From CAKZNE01 sp040222435 (GTDB lineage Bacteria > Bacteroidota > Bacteroidia > Flavobacteriales > Schleiferiaceae), in contig OZ243107.1 of the NCBI GenBank assembly GCA_965212245.1, positions 62,001-126,000 of the forward strand: 64,000 nt of DNA, written 5' to 3'. The translations under genes and the position numbers were made by a program. Positions 32,580-41,479 of this stretch are shown here, piece by piece (positions within the stretch are counted from its first letter, which is position 1; the number at the start of each line of letters is the position of its first letter). Below the pieces are notes generated by a model. It made no database searches. It was not told where the DNA came from and saw nothing but the letters and a program-made list of their open reading frames with translations.

Positions 32580-33845
32580 TTATTCATAGCGCAAGGCTTC
32601 CACGGGTTTTACCTCAACAGCCTTGCGGGCTGGCACAATTCCGGCCAATATGCCTGAAATCACTAAAATGAGAAAGGCTACCAATACTATGGGAAGCTCC
32701 ACTCCGGGATTCCGGAAAAAGCCACTTTCTGTAGCCGCTGCATTCATAGCTGCCGATACCAGCTCCAGGAGCCAGACTCCTGCAATAATACCCAAAATTC
32801 CAGCTCCTACCGTAAGGCTGAGTGATTCCAATACCACCTGCTTTATAACTGAGGAAGGTGGAGCTCCAATAGCTCTGCGCACACCAAATTCTTTAGTCCT
32901 TTCTTTAACTATCACCAACATAATATTACTTACACCAATGGCTCCGGCTAAAAGTGTTAGTGTACCAACTATTAAGGATAATATGTTTATACCGGTAAGA
33001 AGCCCCATCATTCTGCCAAAGGCTTCTTCCTTATTGAAACTGCCAAAAGCTCTTTCATCTTCCGGATGAACTGATCTGCGCTGCTTTATTAAATTTTTGA
33101 TCTGCTCACCCACCTTTGAAACGGGCACATTCGGCTTAGCCGTAACAGCCAGCCAGCCCACAATATCGCCCCAGTTATAGGCTTGCTGAAAGGTGGTTAA
33201 GGGTATAATAATAGATTTTTCCTGGTCTTCGGCCCGGTTGGGATCATCCACTTTACTTTTATACATGCCTACCACTTTATAGTTGATGCCCTGGGCCCGT
33301 ATGTAAGTTCCTATTACCTCTTCTTCGGGTTTATAAAGTGTATTATACACTTCTCGTCCGATAAAGCATACTTTTCGTTTTTCTTCAATATCACGGTGGT
33401 TAATAAAGCGCCCGGCTATAATATCCATAGGCTCTATATTTTGGTATTCGGGATAATCGCCATAAATATTGAATGCCCCGGTTTTAGTGCCCCGGGTAAT
33501 ATTGTCTGAACCACGGTAGCCACCAGCCTGACAGCGGGGTGAAAGCACATCCAACTCCGGAACAGAGGCCCTGATAGCGGCTACATCATCATTATGCATA
33601 TTGAAATTACGACCTCGCTTAAAACCCTTGTAGGGCATACTGGTGTTTTGCGTCCATATATACATACTATTAGTTACCGATCCGCCAAAGCCTGCTGCAG
33701 CACCATTTTGCAAGCCTTTACCGCTCCCCATCATAATCACCAACATAAGGATACCCCAAAACACCCCGAAAGCGGTAAGAAAAGTACGTAACTTATTACG
33801 CCCTAAAACCACTCCTATCTCATGCCATTGATCCCGGTCTATCAT
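32580..33845 (-). CDS. ABC transporter permease, MacB/FtsX type (second permease)
   Basis: 421 residues: one N-terminal helix (FLTAFGVFWGILMLVIMMGSGKG), a large MacB-type periplasmic domain (about 45-275), then three C-terminal helices of the FtsX domain (GAIGVSNIMLVIVKERTKEFGVRRAIGAPPSSV, a hallmark cytoplasmic loop). It overlaps the first permease by 1 base (33845). The two permeases are clearly different proteins, so the pump is probably a heterodimer. Confidence 0.9.
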   Translation of the reverse strand: MIDRDQWHEIGVVLGRNKLRTFLTAFGVFWGILMLVIMMGSGKGLQNGAAAGFGGSVTNSMYIWTQNTSMPYKGFKRGRNFNMHNDDVAAIRASVPELDVLSPRCQAGGYRGSDNITRGTKTGAFNIYGDYPEYQNIEPMDIIAGRFINHRDIEEKRKVCFIGREVYNTLYKPEEEVIGTYIRAQGINYKVVGMYKSKVDDPNRAEDQEKSIIIPLTTFQQAYNWGDIVGWLAVTAKPNVPVSKVGEQIKNLIKQRRSVHPEDERAFGSFNKEEAFGRMMGLLTGINILSLIVGTLTLLAGAIGVSNIMLVIVKERTKEFGVRRAIGAPPSSVIKQVVLESLSLTVGAGILGIIAGVWLLELVSAAMNAAATESGFFRNPGVELPIVLVAFLILVISGILAGIVPARKAVEVKPVEALRYE

Positions 33846-35077
33846 TACTCGTCTCTTAATGCTTCAATAGGTTGTATGGTAGCTGCTTTACGGGCCGGGA
33901 GAAAACCAGCCAATGCGCCCGCCAAAACCAAAATACCCAAGGTGATTACCGCAATTTGAAAATTGATCTCCGGGTTTTTAAAAAAATCGTGGTTAATATT
34001 TCCCCCGATCAGGCTTACCAAGCCCACACCCAAAACCAAACCTATATAACCGGAAAAAGCGGTAATAAAAATAGACTCCTGAATAATAAGGCCAATAATG
34101 GATCCTGGTGTGGCACCCAGAGCTTTCCGAACGCCAATTTCGCGAGTACGTTCCTTCACCACCACCATCATAATATTAGTTACTCCTATAATGCCTGCAA
34201 TGATGGTAAAAATGCCAATTACCCATACAAAAACCTTAATTCCATTGATCACGCCTATTACCTCCTGCATATTTTCTTTGCGATTCCAAATGCGCAACGC
34301 CCTTCTGTCATCCGGATCAAAACCATGACGGGCGGCCAGGTCTGCTGTTATACTTTTTTCCAACGATTTGGCTTGTTCTGCACTAAAATTTTCATCGTAA
34401 GCTACAATCATGCGAGTCATTTCGCGGGGGGTACGGCTCAGTATTTTCTGACCTACGTTAATGGGTAGGTACACATTGTCTTCCTCATCATCTCCACCTT
34501 CATCGGTATACAAACCCACCACTTCAAATAATACTCCGTTTACGCGAATGTATTTTCCGACCGGGCTTTGTTCCTTGAACAAATCTTTTGAAATTTTACG
34601 GCCAATCACAGCTACTTTCCTGAATTCATCAATATCCCGTTGATTAATATACCGTCCTTCACCAATATAATTGTTCTCCATATATTGATTATCCGGATGT
34701 ATGGCTCTTACTTCATAGGTAGCGGCTTCACTGCCATAAATGATCTCGGCCCCCCAGAAGTTTTTACTGGCGGATGATTTTATGATGGAGTTGTAACTGC
34801 GGGTTACATAGTCATAATCATCATTTTCAATAATGATGGGCCGGTTAGAGTTGTAACCTCCGTAAGGCACGGAAGTGCGGCCTCCGTTTACCCACAATGT
34901 GTTTACAGCATCGCTAAGAAACTCTGACATAGCTCCGTTTTGTAAACCCTGGCCTGCTGCAAGAAGAATGACCAGCATCATTATTCCCCAGGCCACACTA
35001 AAGCCGGTTAAAAAAGTTCGCAACTTATTCTTGCGAATTGTAGCAAATATTTCCTGCCATTTATCCCAGTCAAACAT
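33845..35077 (-). CDS. ABC transporter permease, MacB/FtsX type (first permease)
   Basis: 410 residues with the same layout as its neighbour: an N-terminal helix (FLTGFSVAWGIMMLVILLAAGQG), a MacB periplasmic domain, and an FtsX domain with GVTNIMMVVVKERTREIGVRKALGA and a C-terminal PARKAATIQPIEALRDE tail. It begins 12 bases after the ATPase gene. MacB-type exporters move peptides, lipoproteins or toxic molecules through an adaptor; the substrate here is unknown. Confidence 0.9.
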   Translation of the reverse strand: MFDWDKWQEIFATIRKNKLRTFLTGFSVAWGIMMLVILLAAGQGLQNGAMSEFLSDAVNTLWVNGGRTSVPYGGYNSNRPIIIENDDYDYVTRSYNSIIKSSASKNFWGAEIIYGSEAATYEVRAIHPDNQYMENNYIGEGRYINQRDIDEFRKVAVIGRKISKDLFKEQSPVGKYIRVNGVLFEVVGLYTDEGGDDEEDNVYLPINVGQKILSRTPREMTRMIVAYDENFSAEQAKSLEKSITADLAARHGFDPDDRRALRIWNRKENMQEVIGVINGIKVFVWVIGIFTIIAGIIGVTNIMMVVVKERTREIGVRKALGATPGSIIGLIIQESIFITAFSGYIGLVLGVGLVSLIGGNINHDFFKNPEINFQIAVITLGILVLAGALAGFLPARKAATIQPIEALRDE

Positions 35078-35089
35078 GTGCCATTTTGT

Positions 35090-35770
35090 TTAGTTGGCCA
35101 CCAGTGCCGGCTTTTCAATTAATCCATCTTTAATGCGAATTATCCGATTGGTCATATCCGCTATATCCTGTTCATGGGTAACAATGACCACCGTGATCCC
35201 TTTTCTGTTAATGTCTTTGAAAATATTCATCACATCATAGGATGTTTTGGTATCCAGAGCTCCGGTGGGTTCATCAGCTAAAAGCACCTTGGGCTGTGCA
35301 ATCAGTGCGCGGGCAATAGCCACCCTTTGTTTTTGCCCTCCGGAAAGTTCACCGGGCAGATGTTCTGCCCAATCTTTTAAGCCAACTTGCTCCAGGTATT
35401 CCAGGGCCATTTTATTACGGGCTGTACGTCCTACACCCTGATAATACAGGGGCAAAGCCACATTTTCCATGGCATTTTTAAAGGCTATCAGATTAAAGGA
35501 CTGAAATACAAAGCCCAAAAACTTATTGCGGTATTGGGCTGCTTTTTTTTCAGACAAGTCACGAATGGTAGTCCCGGCCAGGGTATACAAGCCTTCATCA
35601 TAACTATCCAATATGCCCAGAATATTGAGCAGCGTGGATTTTCCGGAGCCGGAAGAACCCATAATAGATACTAACTCACCTTCATTTATGGTAAGATCTA
35701 TACCTTTTAATACCTGGAGAGGTTTGCCGCCTGTGATATAGGATTTTTTAATCCCTTTTAATTCAACCAT
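35090..35770 (-). CDS. ABC transporter ATP-binding protein, MacB/LolD type
   Basis: 226 residues. Walker A GSSGSGKST (38-46), Q-loop in FVFQSFNLI, signature LSGGQKQRVAIARAL, Walker B VLLADEPTGALD and switch His in VIVTHEQDI. The typical LolD/MacB sequence ELVSIMGSSGSGKSTLLN is present. It is the first gene of the operon ATPase - permease - permease - adaptor, with a TAnnTTTG box 21 bases upstream. Confidence 0.93.
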   Translation of the reverse strand: MVELKGIKKSYITGGKPLQVLKGIDLTINEGELVSIMGSSGSGKSTLLNILGILDSYDEGLYTLAGTTIRDLSEKKAAQYRNKFLGFVFQSFNLIAFKNAMENVALPLYYQGVGRTARNKMALEYLEQVGLKDWAEHLPGELSGGQKQRVAIARALIAQPKVLLADEPTGALDTKTSYDVMNIFKDINRKGITVVIVTHEQDIADMTNRIIRIKDGLIEKPALVAN

Positions 35771-35791
35771 AGAGATATTGTGAAACTATTT

Positions 35792-35799
35792 CAAATGTA
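35792..35799 (-). promoter_or_regulatory. -7 box of the ABC exporter operon
   Basis: TACATTTG on the minus strand fits TAnnTTTG, 21 bases upstream of the ATPase ATG. No clear TTG is found at -33. Confidence 0.5.
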
Positions 35800-35827
35800 G
35801 CAGCAGAAGCCTTAAAAGTACTAATTT

Positions 35828-36277
35828 TTAAGCATTGACTTCCGCAGTGCGGCTATTCTGGTAATAAAATGCCGGAATAAGAAGCATCATCAAAACAGGG
35901 TTCATCACCAACCGGTGCAAATGGCTGATCATGGAGCTATAACCAGCTGGCTGCAGGAAAAATAAGATGAGATAGGCCGGCACCAGAATCACCAGGCCGA
36001 AAAGCATTACATAGAAGGCAAACTTCACAAATTTCTGCTCTCCGAATAAGCCATAAATAATGGCAATGGCACATACATCATTAAGCAAGTACCGGCACAC
36101 TTTATTGACGGTGAAGGAAACAACATGCACCGATTGATAATTGGTACTGTAACTCAAATACTCCGGTGCTTCCCACTCTATCAATACCGAGTAAAAATCC
36201 AGGTAAGCCTGGAATAAATAGACCATGAACAGACCTATAATCCCTGTTACCAGATAGATCCAGCGTTTAGCCGTCAT
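35828..36277 (-). CDS. Exosortase F-associated membrane protein
   Basis: 149 residues with four hydrophobic helices (WIYLVTGIIGLFMVYLFQAY, YLLNDVCAIAIIYGLFG, FAFYVMLFGLVILVPAYLIL, LVMNPVLMMLLIPAFYY). Its position, overlapping the xrtF stop by 4 bases, and the N-R/HRLVMNPVLMMLL segment match the small partner protein regularly found beside XrtF in Flavobacteriia. The role of the partner is unknown; it may assist XrtF folding or substrate choice. It is the last gene of this operon. Confidence 0.82.
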   Translation of the reverse strand: MTAKRWIYLVTGIIGLFMVYLFQAYLDFYSVLIEWEAPEYLSYSTNYQSVHVVSFTVNKVCRYLLNDVCAIAIIYGLFGEQKFVKFAFYVMLFGLVILVPAYLILFFLQPAGYSSMISHLHRLVMNPVLMMLLIPAFYYQNSRTAEVNA

Positions 36278-36858
36278 TCTGATTCTTTTTTAGCCTTACC
36301 GGAACGTCCGGAAAAATGACTTACCCATACATACCATAGAATCAATACTGAAACATATATGACAGCGGTAAAACCATATTTATGAAAAAAGTGGAAAGCT
36401 TTTCCTTCCCATTCCACATTAAGAAGACTAAGCAACAGAAGACGCCCGATATTGAAGAGGTGTATAAAGAGAATGCCTGCTGGTATGAAAAGAATCATAT
36501 TTAACAGCTTACCACCAAAAGCCACTATAAACGCTATAAAAAGTATTATGATGTTAATACCATTACAGCCCTCTTCTACCGAAATGGCATACTTACCATT
36601 CAGATATACGCTATCAAAAGTTTGTTCTTCCTTGCTTTCCCAGTTCAGGTGGTCATTTTCAATAATATTCCACTCATAACCTAATATACCGGCAGAACGG
36701 GTACAGTTTACAGCAACCAATTGGGTAATGGGGTCTGTAACAGGAGGGTCGGCTTTATCATAACTACCTATATACAAGCCATAGGCAATGGACAAGCCTC
36801 CATACACTGCAAAGAATTTAACCAAAAAGATAATGGTCGGCTTAAACTCTCTTAACAT
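36274..36858 (-). CDS. xrtF: Exosortase F (XrtF), membrane transpeptidase-like sorting enzyme
   Basis: 194 residues with multiple membrane helices. The exosortase/archaeosortase catalytic set is visible: Cys98 in VEEGCNGINI, Arg139 in LFNIGRLLLLS and His159 in FHKYGF. XrtF is thought to process proteins bearing a short C-terminal sorting tail and is confined to Bacteroidota. It lies 3 bases after the RemB/Wzi-like gene and overlaps the partner gene. No tail-bearing substrate is recognised in this window. Confidence 0.92.
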   Translation of the reverse strand: MLREFKPTIIFLVKFFAVYGGLSIAYGLYIGSYDKADPPVTDPITQLVAVNCTRSAGILGYEWNIIENDHLNWESKEEQTFDSVYLNGKYAISVEEGCNGINIIILFIAFIVAFGGKLLNMILFIPAGILFIHLFNIGRLLLLSLLNVEWEGKAFHFFHKYGFTAVIYVSVLILWYVWVSHFSGRSGKAKKESE

Positions 36859-36861
36859 GCT

Positions 36862-38469
36862 TTAAAAGTCAAAATAGCGATTAAGGAATTCAGTGCGTAA
36901 ACCTATGAATACAAAATTAGACTCGCCTAGAGGTAATGGCCGCGTGGATGTACCGTCACTCACCTGAGCCGTCATACTGCGCATTTGAAAACCGGCTTCC
37001 AGCTTAAGACCCGATTCCGGGTTTACCATCCATGCTGCACGGGCCATAAAATAGATCAGAGTAGCCTCTAGTCCTTGTCCTGTGGAGTTTTCATAGTCCA
37101 TTTCGCGGGTACTATAGGTTTTGTAAATATCGGAACCCCAATTGCTACCGGCTGTGTCCAGACCCATTTTACCATAATGGAAGGCCATCTCATACTCCCA
37201 TCTTTTATGTGTATAAAGCCATCGGGTAAGTCCTTCATTGAAGTTCGCACCCCAGGGATGCGCCAATGGTTGTCCATAGTGCCCGTAATTGGTAAGCGGT
37301 TGTTTATGCGTATAGGTATAGGGCCTTGCTCCGTTATATTCAACCCGTCCAAATAAACCTTCCACACCAAAAGCATTGTAATACTTAAGCCCTAGTTGAT
37401 AACTGAACTTATTGGCCCAGTAGCCACTGGAAGAAAAGAATTCAGAAAAGGTAAATTCATCTAATAACGCCTGCCCATATACCATGAGACCATCCTTTAT
37501 TTTATATGAACTGCCAAATCCCAATAATGCATTACCGGCACCTGAGCCTACGGCAAATTCTACCGGACGGTATAGGATCAACGGATTAAAAAAGGATACA
37601 TCCAAACCGCGTTGCTGAGCTGTATCACCTATTACTATAGATTCAAAGAGGCATACATTCCAGCGGGAATTGATATTTAGACTAAAATAATGGGAGGAAA
37701 GATATTTTTTAGCAAAAATGCCATTTTCAGATACCTCATCCCTTACATCATACAATTGCGCCCAAAGGTTAGTATATTTAATTTTCCAGAAAGAGGTCTG
37801 AATCCTGAAAAAAGGATAATTGAACGCCACATCTGATAAAATGAGAGAACGATAACCTTCTCCGAAAAAGTTCCGACCCTGACCAAGAGTGAATGAAAAC
37901 AACGAATTGGGTGCATAGCTGATCTCCCCGCTGGCCATTGAAAAATCCAGTGCATTACCTCCAAAGGGCCGCGCATAGCCCTGGCCGGGCACCACTTCAT
38001 AATTTTCCGCAAATTCTCCTACGTAAGATGGAAAACGCGCCTGATTTTCCAGAAAAGAAGATGTGAACGAAAAGTATTTCCCAAGCTTTCCGGATACCGC
38101 AAAGCCACGTGTACTGGTGTATGGTATACTTTCATCTGCAAGGTCATAGCCATACCTTAGGTTGATGACAGGATCAATGGTTAACTCATATTTATCATCC
38201 TTTAGTTTCACCAGGCTCTCATCAAACAGTTTACGCCAAAACCATTGACGGTACCCAAACTTCAACAATTCTGCATTTTTTACCGACAGACCTGCTGAAT
38301 CCATTTGCCACTTATCAACCGGGTTTAAAGAGGTGTGAAAATCTACATCCAGATCATATAATCTGGCGTTTTCCTGTATAGCACGAATGTGATTAAGCCG
38401 CTGGTATTGATACTGAGCCGACACAAAAACCGGGCAGCAGCTAAGAAAGAGTAAGAGGTATTTAGTCAT
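36862..38469 (-). CDS. RemB/Wzi-like outer-membrane beta-barrel protein
   Basis: 535 residues with a signal peptide (LLLFLSCCPVFVSAQ). The rest is a series of alternating hydrophobic strands with aromatic ends, finishing in a Phe-terminated C-terminal strand (LRTEFLNRYFDF), as in outer-membrane barrels. Motifs such as FFGEGYRSLILSD and NPLILYRPVEFAVGS recall the capsule-assembly Wzi family and the gliding protein RemB. Wzi anchors capsule on the surface, which fits the glycan neighbourhood. It overlaps the dehydratase gene by 8 bases. The gliding versus capsule role cannot be told from sequence. Confidence 0.75.
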   Translation of the reverse strand: MTKYLLLFLSCCPVFVSAQYQYQRLNHIRAIQENARLYDLDVDFHTSLNPVDKWQMDSAGLSVKNAELLKFGYRQWFWRKLFDESLVKLKDDKYELTIDPVINLRYGYDLADESIPYTSTRGFAVSGKLGKYFSFTSSFLENQARFPSYVGEFAENYEVVPGQGYARPFGGNALDFSMASGEISYAPNSLFSFTLGQGRNFFGEGYRSLILSDVAFNYPFFRIQTSFWKIKYTNLWAQLYDVRDEVSENGIFAKKYLSSHYFSLNINSRWNVCLFESIVIGDTAQQRGLDVSFFNPLILYRPVEFAVGSGAGNALLGFGSSYKIKDGLMVYGQALLDEFTFSEFFSSSGYWANKFSYQLGLKYYNAFGVEGLFGRVEYNGARPYTYTHKQPLTNYGHYGQPLAHPWGANFNEGLTRWLYTHKRWEYEMAFHYGKMGLDTAGSNWGSDIYKTYSTREMDYENSTGQGLEATLIYFMARAAWMVNPESGLKLEAGFQMRSMTAQVSDGTSTRPLPLGESNFVFIGLRTEFLNRYFDF

Positions 38470-40405
38470 TCACGATCTTCTTGAGGTCTAATGACGCAAA
38501 GATCGAATTATTACTGATAAATTCCGGAACAATTGCTTTCAGATCAGCAACCATATCAAGGTTGTCTTTCGTATCCAGGCTTGATTCAAGCTTATCCAAT
38601 AGTCCCTTCACTTCGTTATACTGAAGGGTTTCTACCTCAGCGATAAGTATTTTAGGATGATGGGTAGGTTTTGTATTTTCTTTTATAGCGAGCAGCTCTT
38701 CATAAAGCTTTTCACCTGGCCGCAATCCAACCTCTGCAATTTCAATGTCCTTACCCAATTGCAAGCCTGATAACTTTATCATTTTACGAGCCAGATCAAT
38801 AATTTTTACCGACTCTCCCATATCAAACACAAAGATCTCACCACCATTACCCATAGCTCCTGCTTCCAACACCAAATTACAGGCTTCAGGTATAGTCATA
38901 AAGTAACGGGTAATATCCCGGTGTGTAATGGTAAGGGGGCCTCCTTTTTCAATCTGCTTTCTGAACAGGGGAATTACCGATCCATTACTTCCCAATACGT
39001 TTCCGAAACGGGTGATAATGAACTGGGTGTTTACGTTACTCTTGCGGCCTAAAGCTTGTGTATAAATCTCAGCCGTACGTTTGGTAGCACCCATTACATT
39101 CGTGGGGTTTACGGCTTTATCCGTAGACACCATTACGAACTTCTGGATATTAAAGGAAACGGAAAGGTCTGCTATGATCTTTGTACCGCACACATTGGTC
39201 TTGATACCCTCATAAGGGTTATCTTCCATTAAAGGCACGTGTTTATAAGCCGCGGCATGAAATACAATATCCGGTTGGAAAACCCGGAATACTTTGGTCA
39301 TTCGGGCCTTATCAGTTACGTCACCTACCACATACTCTGTGCGGGAATAATTTACCGGGTCATTAGACTTGATGTCATTTTCAAGATCGTAAAGTGACGA
39401 TTCTGCCTGATCTAACAGTATCACTTTGCGGGGTGCATAATAGATCAGCTGTCTTGATATCTCACTTCCTATTGAACCGGCTGCTCCCGTTACCAGGATA
39501 ATCTTGCCTTTGATCTCACGTGAAATATTGACATTATCAAGAATAATAGGGTCTCGCTCCAAAAGATCCTCAATCTTAACATTCTTGATCTGCTTAGCGC
39601 TCAGCTCACCATGAATCCAGTTTTCAATGGCTGGCACTATTTTAACCTCCAGGTTTTTTTCCAGGGCAGCTTCCGTAATTTCCTTTTTACGTTTGGGCGA
39701 TAAATCCGATTGAATGGATATAATGATCTGATCAATCTTATTTTTCTCTATAAAATTACTTTCAAATATTTTTCTGGGACTGTACACCATGATCCCCTCA
39801 ATGGCTTTCCCAACCTTATAAGGGTTATCATCAATAAAACCCTGAATATCATAATCCCTTTTATTTTCCTGTTGCAGGGTGTTTTTAGTAATCATACCGG
39901 AAGCTCCTGCTCCGTATATTAGTACTTTGGTGTGTTTTTGAACTCTGGAATTAAGTGAACTCTGATAGATGACCTTAACTGCCATCCGTGAACCTATCAG
40001 GAAGAACAGGCTCAGTAAAAAGTGAATTAACAGAATGGAGCGCGGAGAATCAAAGCTATTGTTTAGCAAAGGATTAAAATCTGATGTATCCAGAAGAGAC
40101 AGCACTAAAAGAACCGACAGCGCGATTAAAGAAGCCTTTAGAATATTGAATGCATCCCTTAAGCCAGTGTGTCTGATAATACCAGCATAAGATCTGGAAA
40201 TTATAAAGCCACCGATATAAATAAGGACCACTACTGCGAGGTATCCAAAATTCCAATTTGAGGCCAATTGATTCACATCAAAATTGAATCTCAATAAGGA
40301 GGCAAGAAAGTATGAAGTAGCAACTACAGCAGAGTCAAACGTAAGAACTATCCAGCGTGCCAGGTAACGATCTGAATTTTTATTTATGAATTCTCTTAAC
40401 AAAGT
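38462..40405 (-). CDS. Membrane-bound nucleotide-sugar 4,6-dehydratase (PglF/CapD/WbpM-like)
   Basis: About 647 residues. The N-terminal third has four membrane helices and a CoA-binding-like Rossmann domain (VLIYGAGASGMI); the C-terminal half is a short-chain dehydrogenase with VTGAAGSIGSEIS, the site STDKAVNPTNVMGATKR (in which this subfamily has Thr/Met-type residues rather than YxxxK), and RFGNVLGSNGSV. It makes UDP-4-keto-6-deoxy-GlcNAc from UDP-GlcNAc, the entry step to bacillosamine and related sugars. The TTG at 40429 is rejected: it overlaps the -7 box. The next TTG (40405) precedes the conserved REFINKNSDRYLARW start. Confidence 0.88.
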   Translation of the reverse strand, partial: TLLREFINKNSDRYLARWIVLTFDSAVVATSYFLASLLRFNFDVNQLASNWNFGYLAVVVLIYIGGFIISRSYAGIIRHTGLRDAFNILKASLIALSVLLVLSLLDTSDFNPLLNNSFDSPRSILLIHFLLSLFFLIGSRMAVKVIYQSSLNSRVQKHTKVLIYGAGASGMITKNTLQQENKRDYDIQGFIDDNPYKVGKAIEGIMVYSPRKIFESNFIEKNKIDQIIISIQSDLSPKRKKEITEAALEKNLEVKIVPAIENWIHGELSAKQIKNVKIEDLLERDPIILDNVNISREIKGKIILVTGAAGSIGSEISRQLIYYAPRKVILLDQAESSLYDLENDIKSNDPVNYSRTEYVVGDVTDKARMTKVFRVFQPDIVFHAAAYKHVPLMEDNPYEGIKTNVCGTKIIADLSVSFNIQKFVMVSTDKAVNPTNVMGATKRTAEIYTQALGRKSNVNTQFIITRFGNVLGSNGSVIPLFRKQIEKGGPLTITHRDITRYFMTIPEACNLVLEAGAMGNGGEIFVFDMGESVKIIDLARKMIKLSGLQLGKDIEIAEVGLRPGEKLYEELLAIKENTKPTHHPKILIAEVETLQYNEVKGLLDKLESSLDTKDNLDMVADLKAIVPEFISNNSIFASLDLKKIVND

Positions 40406-40426
40406 GTTGTAGTTAAATACTTGATC

Positions 40427-40456
40427 CAAAATTACTTCTTAAACCAACAATGGCAA
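40427..40456 (-). promoter_or_regulatory. Promoter of the dehydratase-RemB-XrtF operon
   Basis: TTG (40456..40454)-N19-TAATTTTG (40434..40427) on the minus strand, a full consensus match. Transcription would start near 40420, downstream of the TTG at 40429, which favours the TTG start at 40405. Confidence 0.65.
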
Positions 40457-40769
40457 TAAAATCATTTTAAAATTAAGTGAACCGACCGTAAACCTTAGTG
40501 TATAGCAAAAAAAGTCATGTGAAAACCTAAGTCCCTCTGTAACAAAGATGAGCATAAAATTTATTTCATAGGTGGTTTCCTACAGACTAACGGTATTTTT
40601 TTCAGGATTAACGGATTATTAACACCTCTTAAAGCATTTAAAAAGTTACAATCATATTAATTGGAAATGAATTGTTTTAGCCGCTCACTATCCAAAACCT
40701 GCATAGCGATCAACAATAATTACATCTGATTGCAATGAGCGAAATAAATTACGGCCGGGAACTCTCTGT

Positions 40770-40811
40770 TAAAACAAAAAAAGAGCATCCACATATATGT
40801 GAATGCTCTTT
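40770..40811 (-). terminator. Terminator of the large glycan operon
   Basis: Minus strand: AAAAGAGCATTCACAT pairs with ATGTGGATGCTCTTTT (one mismatch) over a 4-base core, then TTTGTTTT. It lies about 58 bases after the WbpD-like stop and is the only strong terminator on this strand before the right edge. Confidence 0.9.
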
Positions 40812-40869
40812 TAAAATCAGGTTTATCCTGTTTTACCTCCCTTTCAGACGTAAGTGATTATACCCATAC

Positions 40870-41445
40870 TCAAAGCTTATGCACTTCTCCATCTTTAAGC
40901 ATATAGGTTTCTTTACTTTCAGGACAAATGGCTTTTCCCTCTGCGTCAAAGTTCAATCGGTGCCCGTATTCACTCATCCACCCCATCTGCCGGGCCGGGT
41001 TACCTACTACCAATGCATAATCAGGTACTGTCTTGGTAACTACAGCTCCTGCTCCGATGAAAGCATAGCTACCTATATCATGTCCACAAACGATAGTAGC
41101 ATTAGCCCCAATGGAAGCTCCTTTTTTTACAGTGGTTTCTTCGTATTGACCTCTGCGGTTCACCCCACTGCGGGGATTGGTTACGTTAGTGAAAACACAA
41201 GAAGGCCCCAAGAACACATCATCTTCACAAACCACTCCACTATATACGGATACATTATTCTGGATCTTTACATTATTTCCGAGGATCACCTTAGGTGATA
41301 TAACCACATTTTGTCCAATATTACAGCGGGCACCAATCTCACAATCTGACATTATGTGAGAGAAATGCCAGATCTTGGTTCCTTCGCCAATAGTACATGG
41401 CTCATCTACAACCGCAGTTTCGTGCTTAAAATATTTATTTTCCAT
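40870..41445 (-). CDS. wbpD: N-acetyltransferase, WbpD/WlbB-like (left-handed beta-helix)
   Basis: 191 residues made of hexapeptide repeats (IGEGTK, IGARCN, IGQNVV, LGNNVK). In the Wbp pathway this enzyme acetylates the 3-amino group of UDP-2-acetamido-3-amino-2,3-dideoxy-glucuronate. The family-specific region CVFTNVTNPRSGVNRRGQYEE and the C-terminal RQMGWMSEYGHRL are characteristic. It is the last gene of the large operon, 34 bases after the WecB/WbpI-like gene. Specificity is inferred from family and neighbours. Confidence 0.88.
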   Translation of the reverse strand: MENKYFKHETAVVDEPCTIGEGTKIWHFSHIMSDCEIGARCNIGQNVVISPKVILGNNVKIQNNVSVYSGVVCEDDVFLGPSCVFTNVTNPRSGVNRRGQYEETTVKKGASIGANATIVCGHDIGSYAFIGAGAVVTKTVPDYALVVGNPARQMGWMSEYGHRLNFDAEGKAICPESKETYMLKDGEVHKL

Positions 41446-41479
41446 TCTCTTATCAATTAATATTAACCCTTTAATTTAT

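Larger units (their letters stand above)
40406..40869. other. Intergenic region between the two glycan operons
   Basis: About 440 bp without a gene. It holds the terminator of the large glycan operon (40780..40811) and the promoter of the dehydratase operon (40427..40456). The remaining stretch is AT-rich and shows no ORF, RNA gene or repeat that I can support. Confidence 0.6.
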
